The position numbers and the translations under genes are program-made. Positions 8,877 through 16,939 of a stretch of DNA of 64,000 nucleotides are shown one piece after another (the first letter of the stretch is position 1; the number at the start of each line of letters is the position of its first letter). Source of the DNA: Streptomyces wuyuanensis (GTDB lineage Bacteria; Actinomycetota; Actinomycetes; Streptomycetales; Streptomycetaceae). Location of the stretch: positions 1,894 through 65,893 of the forward strand of contig NZ_FNHI01000003.1 in assembly GCF_900103455.1 (NCBI RefSeq), given 5' to 3'. The notes beneath the pieces were generated by a model. That model was given only the letters and a program-made list of their open reading frames with translations, was not told where the DNA came from and ran no database searches.

Positions 8877-10995
8877 CCACTCGGCTCTTTTTGGCGCTGA
8901 CTCGCAGGTTTATCGAGGTATCCCGAGCTCGTCTGCGCTGGAGGTCGCGTTTCCGGCAGTCGAGCTCAGTAAGATCGCGGAGAACGAGTCATGGCGTAAA
9001 GAAGTCCATCGGCCGGCTACAAGCACCCATAAATGGTGGGCTAAGCGGCTGGGGAGTGTATTCCGTGGCATCATGGCTGCGGCGGTCACTGAGGCTGAGG
9101 ATGATGCGTTCAAAACGTACAGCAGCCCTGTAGATCTTCGAGACTTGGTTGTGTTCGATCCATTCGCGGGTTCTGGCACAACCGTAGTCGAAGCCGCAAA
9201 ACTGGGCGCGAGTGTCATCGGTTCAGACATTAATCCTGTTGCAACGCTTGTCCAGCGTCAAGCTGTGCAATGTTGGGATGTTTCTGAATTGCATCGAGCG
9301 TTCAAACTGGTTGAATCGAATTGCCGTGAAGAGATTGACCGTGTCCATCGCACCGAAACTGGGGAGACGGTCCTCTATTACTTCTGGGTAGCCGTGGCTT
9401 CGTGCCCACATTGCGCCGCCAGAACTCGTCTCTTCTCGACGCACGTCTTCTCGCAGAACGCCTATCCCAAAAGGGTTCCCGACGCCCAGCTGGTCTGTCC
9501 GGAATGCTTGGATGTGCAGCCCGGGCGTTACGATTTCCAGTTGGCGAAATGCCGCAATGGGCATGAGTTTGGGCGCGCTGGTGCAGTAAACCGCACCCAG
9601 ATGACGTGCCCCAATGGGCACATTTCGAAGGTGCTTGACGCTCTCGGCGGAGAAATCCCTGAGCGCGAGATGTATGCCAAGATCGTTTTGGGGCGTGACG
9701 GGAAAAAGCGATACGAGCCAATCAACGCGTTTGACAGGTCGCTTTATGCCGAATGCGTCGACTTGCTCAGCGCTCAGGAATCTGACCTTGTTCTTCCGGT
9801 GGGGCGCCTTGATGTGGGAGAGAATACTCGTCAGGCGATGCGATGGGGCTTCGTGGAGTGGCGTCAGTTCTTTAATGAGCGGCAACTATATTCGCTGGGG
9901 CTGCTTGGTTCTGCAATTCGGGACGTAAAAGCAGGGTACGCCGAGCGAGAGGCCCTAGTTGCACTCTTCTCTGGGACGCTCGAATTCAACAACATGTTCT
10001 GTTCCTTCAAGGGTGAGGGAACCGGAGCGGTCAGGCATATGTTCAGTCACCACATCCTCAAGCCCGAACGTATGCCGCTCGAGGCGCACCCATGGGGCTC
10101 GCCTGCATCCTCAGGGTCATTCTCCACGCTTTTCCGTAGCCGCATCCTTCGAGCACACGAATACAAGACTGACCCCGTCGATCAACTGTTGGTCGAAGGC
10201 GGCGTGCAGAGGGTCACAGGTGTGTCACTCCCGTTCGATGGCCAGCTAGTTACTGCTTGGCCAGAGCAGGGCCTCGGCCACAGGCAGGTCTACATCCGTA
10301 ATGGTGATTCGTCCCGCACCGACTTGCCACCAGCGTCTGTGGACCTCGTTGTAACCGATCCTCCTTACATGGATAACGTCCACTACTCCGAACTCGCCGA
10401 CTTCTTCCATGCCTGGCTTATGGGCATGAAACCTTTCTCGGATTATCCATATTCCGAGGAGACGACAAGGAGTTCTGAAGAAGTTCAGAGTGCTGATCCC
10501 CGGGAGTTCGGTGATGCGATCTCGCGCGTCTGGAAGGAGTGTGAGCGAGTTCTGAAGCCGGGCGGTTTGTTGGCCTTTACCTTTCATCAGGCTCGGCTCA
10601 CGGGGTGGGTGAGTCTTGTCGAGGCGCTAGCTAATGCCGGCCTTGGTGTGACAGCTATTCAACCGATCAAGGGGGAGATGAGTACGAGTGTCACGAAGGG
10701 CGGAAAGGAACCTTCAAACCTTGACTCGATCATCGTATGCAGGAGAAGCGGGGAGGTTCCTCCCGGCGACGACTCACCTGAGGCTGCGGCGGCCCGAGGG
10801 GAGCAACTCCTCGCTGAACTCCAGAAGGCAGGCATCCAGGTTGGCGTCGGAGACGTGAAGTCGGTGATTCGGGGTCACGTACTTGCGACCTACACGCTTG
10901 GGCAAGATACGGAGCTCGCCGCTCTCGCGGAGCTAGCGGATTCGCTGGCGAGCGCGAGTGTGACTCGCCTTTGTGGCGCTGCTAAGCCCGCGTAG
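8848..10995 (+). CDS. Zn-ribbon DNA methyltransferase (DUF1156/COG1743-like)
   Basis: The protein is 715 residues, starting at ATG 8848 or ATG 8857, and overlaps the nuclease-like gene by up to 29 nt. HKWWAKRLGSVFRG (61-74) matches the N-terminal WWA(K/R)R signature of DUF1156-type methylases. VFDPFAGSGTT (102-112) is the SAM-binding motif I and TDPPY (about 503-507) is the catalytic motif IV of amino-methyltransferases (N6-adenine or N4-cytosine). Between them is a long insertion with CPHC, CPEC and CPNGH pairs, a zinc ribbon probably involved in target recognition. Motif order is I, recognition region, IV. It would protect host DNA from the neighbouring nuclease, or be the modification arm of a larger system. 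It is not a typical short type II enzyme; COG1743-type methylases are usually found in multigene defence islands. Confidence 0.83.
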   Translation: MRPMNYPIPDHSALFGADSQVYRGIPSSSALEVAFPAVELSKIAENESWRKEVHRPATSTHKWWAKRLGSVFRGIMAAAVTEAEDDAFKTYSSPVDLRDLVVFDPFAGSGTTVVEAAKLGASVIGSDINPVATLVQRQAVQCWDVSELHRAFKLVESNCREEIDRVHRTETGETVLYYFWVAVASCPHCAARTRLFSTHVFSQNAYPKRVPDAQLVCPECLDVQPGRYDFQLAKCRNGHEFGRAGAVNRTQMTCPNGHISKVLDALGGEIPEREMYAKIVLGRDGKKRYEPINAFDRSLYAECVDLLSAQESDLVLPVGRLDVGENTRQAMRWGFVEWRQFFNERQLYSLGLLGSAIRDVKAGYAEREALVALFSGTLEFNNMFCSFKGEGTGAVRHMFSHHILKPERMPLEAHPWGSPASSGSFSTLFRSRILRAHEYKTDPVDQLLVEGGVQRVTGVSLPFDGQLVTAWPEQGLGHRQVYIRNGDSSRTDLPPASVDLVVTDPPYMDNVHYSELADFFHAWLMGMKPFSDYPYSEETTRSSEEVQSADPREFGDAISRVWKECERVLKPGGLLAFTFHQARLTGWVSLVEALANAGLGVTAIQPIKGEMSTSVTKGGKEPSNLDSIIVCRRSGEVPPGDDSPEAAAARGEQLLAELQKAGIQVGVGDVKSVIRGHVLATYTLGQDTELAALAELADSLASASVTRLCGAAKPA

Positions 10996-11402
10996 GAGGC
11001 AGAGGCGGAGCCTCGATCCTTGCGTCAAGCCGAGCTGAGACCAGTTCCGAAGAGGTGACTGACCTGCGGGCACGTAGTCGATCAACGCCTTGACCTGCGG
11101 CTGAGCCGTCAACGTTTGTCAGCGTTGCTCGCCGTTGAGCGCCCCGCATGGTCCCGAGACGGCCCCACCGGGGCGCGGTGGGTTGCCCCTCGCGAACTAC
11201 GGGCGGGGAGGTCGCTGAGTCTGCTGGGCTGCTCAGCAGCGTTGTCGGCGGCGCCAGAGGTTGTCACTGGTCGGTGAGGTTGCTGTGCTTCGCTGCTCTA
11301 CCGTAAGGACTCCGTACCCGGTGAGACAGACTCGGATGCTCACTCGAGCACGTCGCCCCAGGGCAGAGAAGGTGGCCGGCCCGTCCTCACACCACCCCTG
11401 AT
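10996..11402. other. Gap between convergent island operons
   Basis: The plus-strand pair ends at 10995 and the minus-strand pair ends at 11403. I see only weak hairpins (for example gctgctcagcagc near 11230) and no credible gene. Composition is closer to the chromosome than to the flanking island genes. Confidence 0.5.
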
Positions 11403-12143
11403 TCACCTCAAAGAACAGCAATGCTGAATGCGCCGTTCAACTATGAAGGCAATGCATTGGGCTAGGTCTTTCACGAAGACCATGTACGATTCGACTTCGA
11501 ATGGTGTGGGCTTCTCATCCCGATCCCCATGCGCAATCTTGTTCCTTCTTTCTACGATCTCGGTCAGCTTGACGTCGACCTTGAGGCTCGTTGCACCGTC
11601 TCCTCGGGCGAGGATTGCAGCATTCACATGCGAATCCGCCTCGGTGATGACGTCATTCACATCGAGAAGGGAAAAAACCGCCTCCAGTATCTCTGGCTTG
11701 GCGTTTGTGAACTGCCTCGTGAGCAGCTTGGATGACAAGAGCTGCGGGTTTACGGCCCGGTCGGAATCCCAGAGCTGAGCATAGGTGGTGAACAAGCGGC
11801 GAGTCCGATGGATTCGGTCAGGCCCCTCCGTGCCGAATATCTCTTGAAGGCGCTCTCGAGTGTGCAGCTCCAATAGTCCTGCAGGCAGCCGCCGCGTCGG
11901 CGGTTTCGCTTGGCGGATCTCATCAATGAGTTCCGTCAACGCCGCTTTCACGAAACCTTCAAAGTGGGCGACCAGCATTACTACGCAGGCCCGTGTGATT
12001 GCGTTAACCAGCTCACGTTCCTGCGTATGGCTGGCAGTCGATCCGCTCCCAAGTGGAGCGGCAGGGCGTGCGGCAAGCAAAGTCTCGACCTCGCGGAGAC
12101 TGTCAATAAACTCGGAGTACGACTCCAGAGCAGGCTCGGCCAT
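11403..12143 (-). CDS. HEPN-domain protein (MAE_28990/MAE_18760-like)
   Basis: The protein is 246 residues from ATG 12143, with GAGGG just upstream. It is mostly helical. VERRNKIAHGD near residues 197-207 contains R200-x4-H205, the catalytic motif of HEPN ribonucleases, and ITRACVVMLVAHFEGFVKAAL (split at about 49-70) resembles the N-terminal helix of the MAE_28990/MAE_18760 HEPN group. HEPN proteins in defence systems and toxin-antitoxin modules cleave RNA to stop growth of infected cells. The gene begins 6 nt after the DUF262 stop, so the two are co-transcribed and probably act together, DUF262 as sensor or controller and HEPN as effector. The foreign codon use matches the neighbouring island genes. 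Confidence 0.75.
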   Translation of the reverse strand: MAEPALESYSEFIDSLREVETLLAARPAAPLGSGSTASHTQERELVNAITRACVVMLVAHFEGFVKAALTELIDEIRQAKPPTRRLPAGLLELHTRERLQEIFGTEGPDRIHRTRRLFTTYAQLWDSDRAVNPQLLSSKLLTRQFTNAKPEILEAVFSLLDVNDVITEADSHVNAAILARGDGATSLKVDVKLTEIVERRNKIAHGDRDEKPTPFEVESYMVFVKDLAQCIAFIVERRIQHCCSLR

Positions 12144-12149
12144 CAGCCC

Positions 12150-13268
12150 TCACAGTTCAGGGAGGTCGGGAAGTTCACAGCGCACGCCCAGCCGCGTCAA
12201 TCCGGTGGCAAACGCCTTGATGCGGCCATGCATCCTGGTCCTGTCGGCCGTCGCTCGACCGATAGATGTCTGAAAACTTTCCCGGTCCAGCAGCTCTTCG
12301 CGCAGCGTGCGAACCTCGCCTGCCTTACTGATAGCTGCCCCTCGATCCGAGAAGGACAGTGCCATCATGATGGAGTCAAAGAGCGCCTTGTTGAACGCCC
12401 CCAACTTACCATCACGCATGATCCGGAACGCCTCGGAGCCAAAGATCTCGTGTACGGCGTTGCAGGTCTCTTCAAATATCTTGACCGCGTCCTCGGTCGG
12501 CCTTCCCTTGCGATGCTTCCGCATGTAGGAATTGAGGAGCTGCCGAAGCGGGGGCTTATACGAAGGGAGATCCTCACGGAGAGAGAAGAATCGCAACGCC
12601 AATTCTTCATATGCCATGCGCTTATTTTGGATGCCGCCAAGGATTTGACTAAAGTACGACTCGTTGGCGATCTCCTTAAGGAAGGAGTTCAACGATCCCC
12701 GATAAATGCAGTTGCGGAGTTCTTGGGCTGCGAGCATCGCAGAGCCGGTGTTTAGCCGCTCGAACACATCGAACTTGATATCAGGGTGAGAGTCATCAGT
12801 GATGACGATGCAGCGAATCGTGCGATTTCCAAGTCGCCGCTGCTCCTTCAAGGGCAGATCTTCAAAGTGCAGCCCCTCAAATTCGGTAACCACCGAGACC
12901 CCCCGAAGGGAGAACTTTCCGGTCAGAAAGTCATTTACCGTTTGAATGCGCTGCAATCCGTCGATTACCTCGTACGTACCGTCTTCATTTTCCGCAAAAT
13001 AACAGACGGGCACAGGGATGTTGAGGAGGAAGCTTTCGATCAGCCTGCTCGCTTTAGATCGATCCCATACATACTTCCTCTGATACTCAATGCTCAAGAG
13101 CAGCCGCTGCCGGCGAATGTCATCAACGAGAGTCGTCAGAGACAGGTCGTATGGTTGCGTCACGAGCCGTCGCTCTTCGACGGGCACAGTCAGGGCTTCG
13201 CCTTGTTCTGCGGTCACGTCCTCCTCTTCGCCGTCAAAGAGGGCGTCTTGATCCGGCTGCGTCGCCAC
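12150..13268 (-). CDS. DUF262 family protein
   Basis: The protein is 372 residues from GTG 13268, with GGGAGAAGC upstream. EYQRKYVWDRSKASRLIES (61-79) and EVIDGLQRIQTV (100-111) are the hallmark DUF262 motifs; the DGxQR loop is shared with ParB/sulfiredoxin-like nucleotide-binding folds and is needed for activity in GmrSD-type enzymes. FERLNTGSAMLAAQELRN is another conserved DUF262 stretch. There is no DUF1524 His-Asn-His nuclease domain at the C-terminus, so it cannot work alone like GmrSD. The nuclease function may be supplied by the HEPN protein encoded immediately downstream. It is the first gene of the minus-strand island operon, and its promoter must lie in 13269-13395, close to the large hairpin. 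Confidence 0.82.
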   Translation of the reverse strand: MATQPDQDALFDGEEEDVTAEQGEALTVPVEERRLVTQPYDLSLTTLVDDIRRQRLLLSIEYQRKYVWDRSKASRLIESFLLNIPVPVCYFAENEDGTYEVIDGLQRIQTVNDFLTGKFSLRGVSVVTEFEGLHFEDLPLKEQRRLGNRTIRCIVITDDSHPDIKFDVFERLNTGSAMLAAQELRNCIYRGSLNSFLKEIANESYFSQILGGIQNKRMAYEELALRFFSLREDLPSYKPPLRQLLNSYMRKHRKGRPTEDAVKIFEETCNAVHEIFGSEAFRIMRDGKLGAFNKALFDSIMMALSFSDRGAAISKAGEVRTLREELLDRESFQTSIGRATADRTRMHGRIKAFATGLTRLGVRCELPDLPEL

Positions 13269-13394
13269 GCTTCTCCCACACCTTCTGAGTCAACTCGTCT
13301 GGATGCTTAGCTTATGGGATGTCGGCGACCTCGAGGGTGTGCTTGTCAGAGCTGCCCTGACGGCCCGGCAGGAAACCGCGCGTAGGTCGGCGTA

Positions 13395-13542
13395 GCGACT
13401 TTGGCCGGGAGCTGCTTTGGCGCGAGTGATCATGGCCCCGTAAGCTGTCGGCGCGTCGGGCAGTCTGTGGACCTGCCCGGTAAAGCACGACGTTGGGGCC
13501 ATGATCTTCGAGGCTCGCGCCAAAGTGGCTGGCTAAAGTCGC
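13395..13542. repeat. Large nested inverted repeat (about 150 nt)
   Basis: Three blocks pair in order. gcgactttggcc (13395-13406) pairs with ggctaaagtcgc (13531-13542, one mismatch), ctttggcgcgag (13415-13426) with ctcgcgccaaag (13514-13525), and gatcatggcccc (13428-13439) with ggggccatgatc (13495-13506). The apical part holds a further 7-bp hairpin (cgggcag 13457-13463 with ctgcccg 13473-13479). It lies between the DUF262 gene and the truncated NRPS gene. It could be a decayed transposable element end pair, a chromosomal repeat or a structured RNA. No transposase is associated. Confidence 0.85.
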
Positions 13543-14090
13543 GGAGCCGACCGCCCCAGCCACGGACTGGTTCTCACCTGTGGTGTCGCACTACCCTGCC
13601 CCGGCCTGGTCTTTCGCCCTGCCTCCACATCCCCGTCCGCGCCGAACGGATCGAACTCGGCTTCGGTCACCGGACCCGTGATCGCCAGCTGCCGGCGCAG
13701 GTCCTCCACCGGGAAGTCCCGGTGGAGGACGAGCCGCGCCACGGTGGCGTGGGCGTCCACGACGAGGTTCCGCCACGAGGGAACGTCGGTGGCCACCCGG
13801 TACGGCAGCGCCCGGGCGCCCGGGGCGGGGACGTAGCCGGTGACGGCCTCGCTCTCGCCCGACAGCACCGCCAGCACGTGTGCGTGGGCCGCCAGGACCA
13901 GCGAGGTGACCGGGATCCCGAGCTCCTCGGCCAGTCGCCGCAGGTCCTGGGCGAGCCCGTCAGGGATCCGGGCCTCGTGGCCCGCGCTCCCCGGCGCCGG
14001 CGTCGTCGTCCACCTCGGGATCGTGGTCAGTCCTCCGGCGCTGAGCGCGTCGCGCCAGAACTCCCGGCCGGTGTCCGCATGCATGTCCAT
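13533..14090 (-). pseudogene. Truncated NRPS gene: half-condensation fragment
   Basis: From ATG 14090 (GAAGGA 5 nt upstream) the frame encodes 185 residues. The first ~155 are a paralogue of the start of the NRPS gene at 1-2535 (for example REFWRDALSAGGLTTIPRW against REFWREVLAAGGFTAVPRW). Homology stops exactly at 13625, after FDPFGADGDV, and the frame continues into unrelated sequence to a stop at 13533. The adenylation and carrier parts are gone. The start codon and ribosome binding site are intact, so a short protein could still be made, but it lacks any catalytic element. It lies divergent to sbnA, suggesting the original locus had an NRPS gene here before the island or a rearrangement removed its 3' end. 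Confidence 0.8.
13625..13724. repeat. Direct repeat, right copy (inside truncated NRPS gene)
   Basis: Matches 2001-2100 over 100 bases with one difference. Its left end (13625) coincides with the point where homology to the intact NRPS gene is lost. Confidence 0.93.
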
Positions 14091-14601
14091 CGTGTCCTTC
14101 CTCGGTTGCTGAGGTGGTGTGTGGGCCGGCGTCGCAGGCCGGCCGTCAGGGGGCGTGTCCCGGGACCGCGGTGCGGCGAGGAGCGTTGTGTACGGCCTCG
14201 TGGTGGAGAGCCTTGTGGTCCCGTACTTCCCGGGCCGGGTTGCCACCCCACCGCGCGTTAGGGGGAACTTCGCGTCCGGGCCGGCCAACGGTCACGTTGC
14301 GTGACACCGACCAGGGGCTCCCCCGAGCCGCTCCGGACGGACACCGCCGCAGCGCGCGGCAGCGGACCGCCCGGGAAGGCCGAGGCCGTGGGCCCCGTCC
14401 CGCTCACGGAACTGCGAACGCATGGGTCGCACACCTGCAATCTGCCCGGTTGCACTGTCGATTTCCTTGGAATCGTCCGTTCCCGGACGGCCCATTACGG
14501 ACCGCCCCGGCAGCGGCTCGGCCTTGAGCCGCTCCGCTGGACCGAACGCTCTCCAGTAAGCCCCATCAGGCCGGCCGTGTCCTGCCACTGGAATTCGGTG
14601 C

Positions 14602-14630
14602 TTGACACCGAAAGCGGGTGCGGATAGACG
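14602..14630 (+). promoter_or_regulatory. Candidate promoter for sbnA
   Basis: TTGACA (14602-14607) is a perfect vegetative -35 hexamer, followed after 17 nt by TAGACG (14625-14630), a plausible Streptomyces -10. It lies 230 nt upstream of the sbnA start, leaving a long leader, so a second nearer promoter is possible. Confidence 0.45.
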
Positions 14631-14861
14631 CCACGACCACATTGCACCCCGCGCGAGCATCTCCCATTCCACATCCACACACGCTGCTGACCTGCGCATA
14701 CATGCGAGAACAGCCACTATCCATGCTGTGCACCGTTGTCAAGTCCCGAATACCGGTGGCATGACGAACAGGGTTTCCGACGGGCGTACTGGAGGGGCGT
14801 TCGGAGGTCGTTCCGAACGGCCTTTGTCCCCACTCACCACACGCCCTGGCAGGAGGCCGCC

Positions 14862-15845
14862 GTGCCTGTCATATCCGTTCCCCAGGACTTCAACGAAGAC
14901 GATCTCTACGTCGATCTCGAGGAGTTTTCCGGGCACCCGCTGTTCCTGAAATGCGAGGGGTTCAACTTCGCCGGTTCGATCAAGCTCAAGGCCGCCAACG
15001 AAATGGTCGAGGCCGCCGAGCGGGACGGCCTTCTGGGGCCGGACTCGATCCTGGTCGAGTCCTCGTCGGGCAACCTGGGCGTGGCACTGAGCATGATCGC
15101 CGCCAGCAAGGGCTACCGGTTCCTGTGCGTGACCGACTCGCGCTGCAATCTGTCCACCCGACTGCTGATGGAGGCCCTGGGCGCCGAGGTGCACGTCGTC
15201 ACCGAACCCGGCGAGGGCGGCTTCCTGGGCGCGCGCATCGACCACGTGCGGGCACTGTGCGCGTCGGACGACCGCCACGTATGGCTGAACCAGTACACGA
15301 ACCCGAGCAACGGCATGGCCCACTACCGCAGGACCGCCCCGGCCATCGCCCGGCAGTTCCCCGATCTGGACGTGCTGTTCGTCGGTGCCGGAACCACGGG
15401 AACGCTGATGGGCTGCGCGCGCTTCTTCAGCGAGTGGCACCGTCCCGTGCGCGTGGTGGCCGTGGACAGCGTCGGATCGGTCACGTTCGGGGACACTCCC
15501 GGCAGGAGGATGATCCCCGGCCTGGGCACCAGCGTCCGCCCGCCGCTGCTGGACACCTCGTACGTGGACGAGGTCGTCCACGTCCCCGAAGCCGACACCA
15601 TCCGGGTGTGCCATCGGCTGGCCCGCCGCGGATTCCTCTTCGGCGGCTCCACCGGCACCGTCGTCAGCGGTGCGACGAGCTGGCTCGCCGCGCACGGCGA
15701 CGAGAACCTGACCGCGGTGGCCATCGCGCCGGACCTCGGCGAGCGCTATCTGGAGACGATCTACCAGACCAACTGGGTCCACGACCTCTACGGCGAGCAC
15801 GTGCTCGCCCAGCCGGCCGCGACGGCCCCCTCCCCCGCGGTCTGA
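14862..15845 (+). CDS. sbnA: SbnA-type N-(2-amino-2-carboxyethyl)-L-glutamate synthase
   Basis: The protein is 327 residues from GTG 14862, with a perfect AGGAGG 5 nt upstream; the length matches SbnA (about 326). It is a PLP enzyme of the cysteine synthase fold: the PLP lysine lies in FAGSIKLKAANEM, the substrate loop is SSGNLGVALSM, and the phosphate-binding glycine loop is GAGTTGTLMG. In staphyloferrin B biosynthesis SbnA condenses O-phosphoserine and glutamate to ACEGA, which SbnB oxidises to L-2,3-diaminopropionate. Cysteine-synthase plus ornithine-cyclodeaminase homologues supply the monomer of poly(diaminopropionic acid) in Streptomyces albulus. No SbnB-like gene is in this window. A plain cysteine synthase is less likely given the substrate-loop sequence and the genetic context. 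Confidence 0.82.
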   Translation: MPVISVPQDFNEDDLYVDLEEFSGHPLFLKCEGFNFAGSIKLKAANEMVEAAERDGLLGPDSILVESSSGNLGVALSMIAASKGYRFLCVTDSRCNLSTRLLMEALGAEVHVVTEPGEGGFLGARIDHVRALCASDDRHVWLNQYTNPSNGMAHYRRTAPAIARQFPDLDVLFVGAGTTGTLMGCARFFSEWHRPVRVVAVDSVGSVTFGDTPGRRMIPGLGTSVRPPLLDTSYVDEVVHVPEADTIRVCHRLARRGFLFGGSTGTVVSGATSWLAAHGDENLTAVAIAPDLGERYLETIYQTNWVHDLYGEHVLAQPAATAPSPAV

Positions 15846-15953
15846 CAGCGGGCCGGCGGCCGCCCGCCGCGCCGCGCACGGCCGCCACCACCGGACGAAC
15901 CGGCTCTCGGCGGCCGGGCGGGCCGAGTGCGCGGTCGGCGGGTGCGGGGCCGC

Positions 15954-16316
15954 TCAGCCCTTCAAGCGCTCCCGCAGTTCCCCGATGTCCGCCACGAACC
16001 ACGTCTGGCGCCCGCGGTTGCACTCACGGACGAAGTCCCGGAGGGCGGTCGCGGCCTCCGTGCGGGCGGAGATGTCACCCACGATCGCCAGGCCCAGGCG
16101 GTAGTTGACGAACTTCTGCACGATGTCGCCGGCGACTCGGGTGCGAAGCCTGAAGAACGACTCGTCGAACCGCTCGGCGGGAACGACGACCCAACGGGCG
16201 CCCTGGTACATGGCGTCACCGATGAGATCCAGGGCGTCGGCCTCGCTGCCGATGGGCTTCCCCTCCGCGGCGCAGAGCAGGACCGGGATGTCGTGGATCT
16301 TCTCCAAGGCGGTCAT
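15954..16316 (-). CDS. DUF4180 family protein
   Basis: A 120-residue protein (MTALEKIHDIPVLLCAAEG; DALDLIGDAMYQGARWVVVP; FVNYRLGLAIVGDIS) that matches my memory of the DUF4180 family, a small conserved alpha/beta protein of unknown function common in actinobacteria and firmicutes. The C-terminal part REFVRECNRGRQTWFV-like is typical (here RDFVRECNRGRQTWFVADI). It is a single gene convergent with sbnA and unlikely to belong to the biosynthetic locus. No motif suggests catalysis. Confidence 0.78.
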   Translation of the reverse strand: MTALEKIHDIPVLLCAAEGKPIGSEADALDLIGDAMYQGARWVVVPAERFDESFFRLRTRVAGDIVQKFVNYRLGLAIVGDISARTEAATALRDFVRECNRGRQTWFVADIGELRERLKG

Positions 16317-16511
16317 CGCAGCAGCCTAAAGGACCGTCCCGACAATCGGCGGTGGACCAGCGCACGGCCGGGTGCAGCGGTGTACCCGGGTCGCCCCGCC
16401 CCGCGGCCGGTGCAGCGGCGCGCGACGCTGTCCCGACGCGCGAGGGAGTGCGGTGACGCGGATTCGGGGCGCACGCATCGCGGGCATGCGCGAACGGGCC
16501 CGCCGCGCCGC

Positions 16512-16928
16512 TCAGGAGGCACGCCAGCCGCTCCAGCGCACGACGTCGACGAGGACGACGGGGCCTGCGGGAGGACGCCCGGCGTACTGCTCGTACTTCG
16601 CCGTCAGCAGTGCGGTGCAGCGTTCGGCCTCCGGAGATCGGCCCGCCGCCGGGAGCACCCGCGCCTCCCCGTCCGCGCGGACCCACCACAGACGTTCCCA
16701 GTCCTCCTCGTAGTGGTCGGCGAGCAGGCACACCGCGGGGTCGGCCTCGATGTTCGCCAGACGTCTCAGCCGGGTCGTGCGCTTCGGCTTGTGGTCCACG
16801 GCCGTCATCACCGTGTCGCCGTCCAGGGCGAACACGACGGGGACCAGATGCGGGCCGGCCGTCGCGAGCCGGGCGACGCGAGCCGCCGCGAACCGCTCCC
16901 GTGCCTCGGCGCTCGTCAGGGCGGGCAT
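16512..16928 (-). CDS. PPOX-class F420/flavin-dependent oxidoreductase (split beta-barrel)
   Basis: The 138-residue protein starts at ATG 16926-16928. The N-terminus (ARVARLATAGPHLVPVVFAL) and VDHKPKRTTRLRRLANIEADP are the cofactor-binding pattern of the pyridoxamine-phosphate-oxidase-like, F420-binding TIGR03668 group, with WWVRADGEARVL later. It probably reduces an unidentified substrate using F420H2. It starts 11 nt after the stop of an LLM-class F420-dependent enzyme, so both are one operon and may act in the same pathway. Confidence 0.82.
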   Translation of the reverse strand: MPALTSAEARERFAAARVARLATAGPHLVPVVFALDGDTVMTAVDHKPKRTTRLRRLANIEADPAVCLLADHYEEDWERLWWVRADGEARVLPAAGRSPEAERCTALLTAKYEQYAGRPPAGPVVLVDVVRWSGWRAS

Positions 16929-16939
16929 CACGTCCCCGT

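Larger units (their letters stand above)
7925..13300. mobile_element. Candidate genomic island carrying defence-like genes
   Basis: The left boundary is the tRNA-Arg(CCG) fragment. The right boundary is placed near the nested hairpin at 13.4-13.5 kb and is uncertain. Genes in between use many A/T-ending codons (AAA, ATA, TAT, TTT, CTA) rarely used by the neighbours. The contents are a PD-(D/E)xK nuclease-like protein, a Zn-ribbon DNA methyltransferase, a HEPN protein and a DUF262 protein. No integrase, recombinase or transposase is seen, so the element is a remnant, is mobilised in trans, or has its integrase elsewhere. Confidence 0.6.

Noticed and set aside
11233..11421. Short minus-strand open frame (62 codons) overlapping the HEPN 3' end
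   Set aside because: No ribosome binding site or recognisable feature; probably chance.
13395..13542. Retron-like msr/msd RNA
   Set aside because: The nested fold is suggestive but no reverse transcriptase gene exists anywhere in the window.
13290..13563. Small minus-strand proteins over the nested hairpin (77 and 83 codons)
   Set aside because: Both frames are open through the same inverted repeat, with no ribosome binding site and Arg/Ser/Pro-rich sequence; the repeat explains them.
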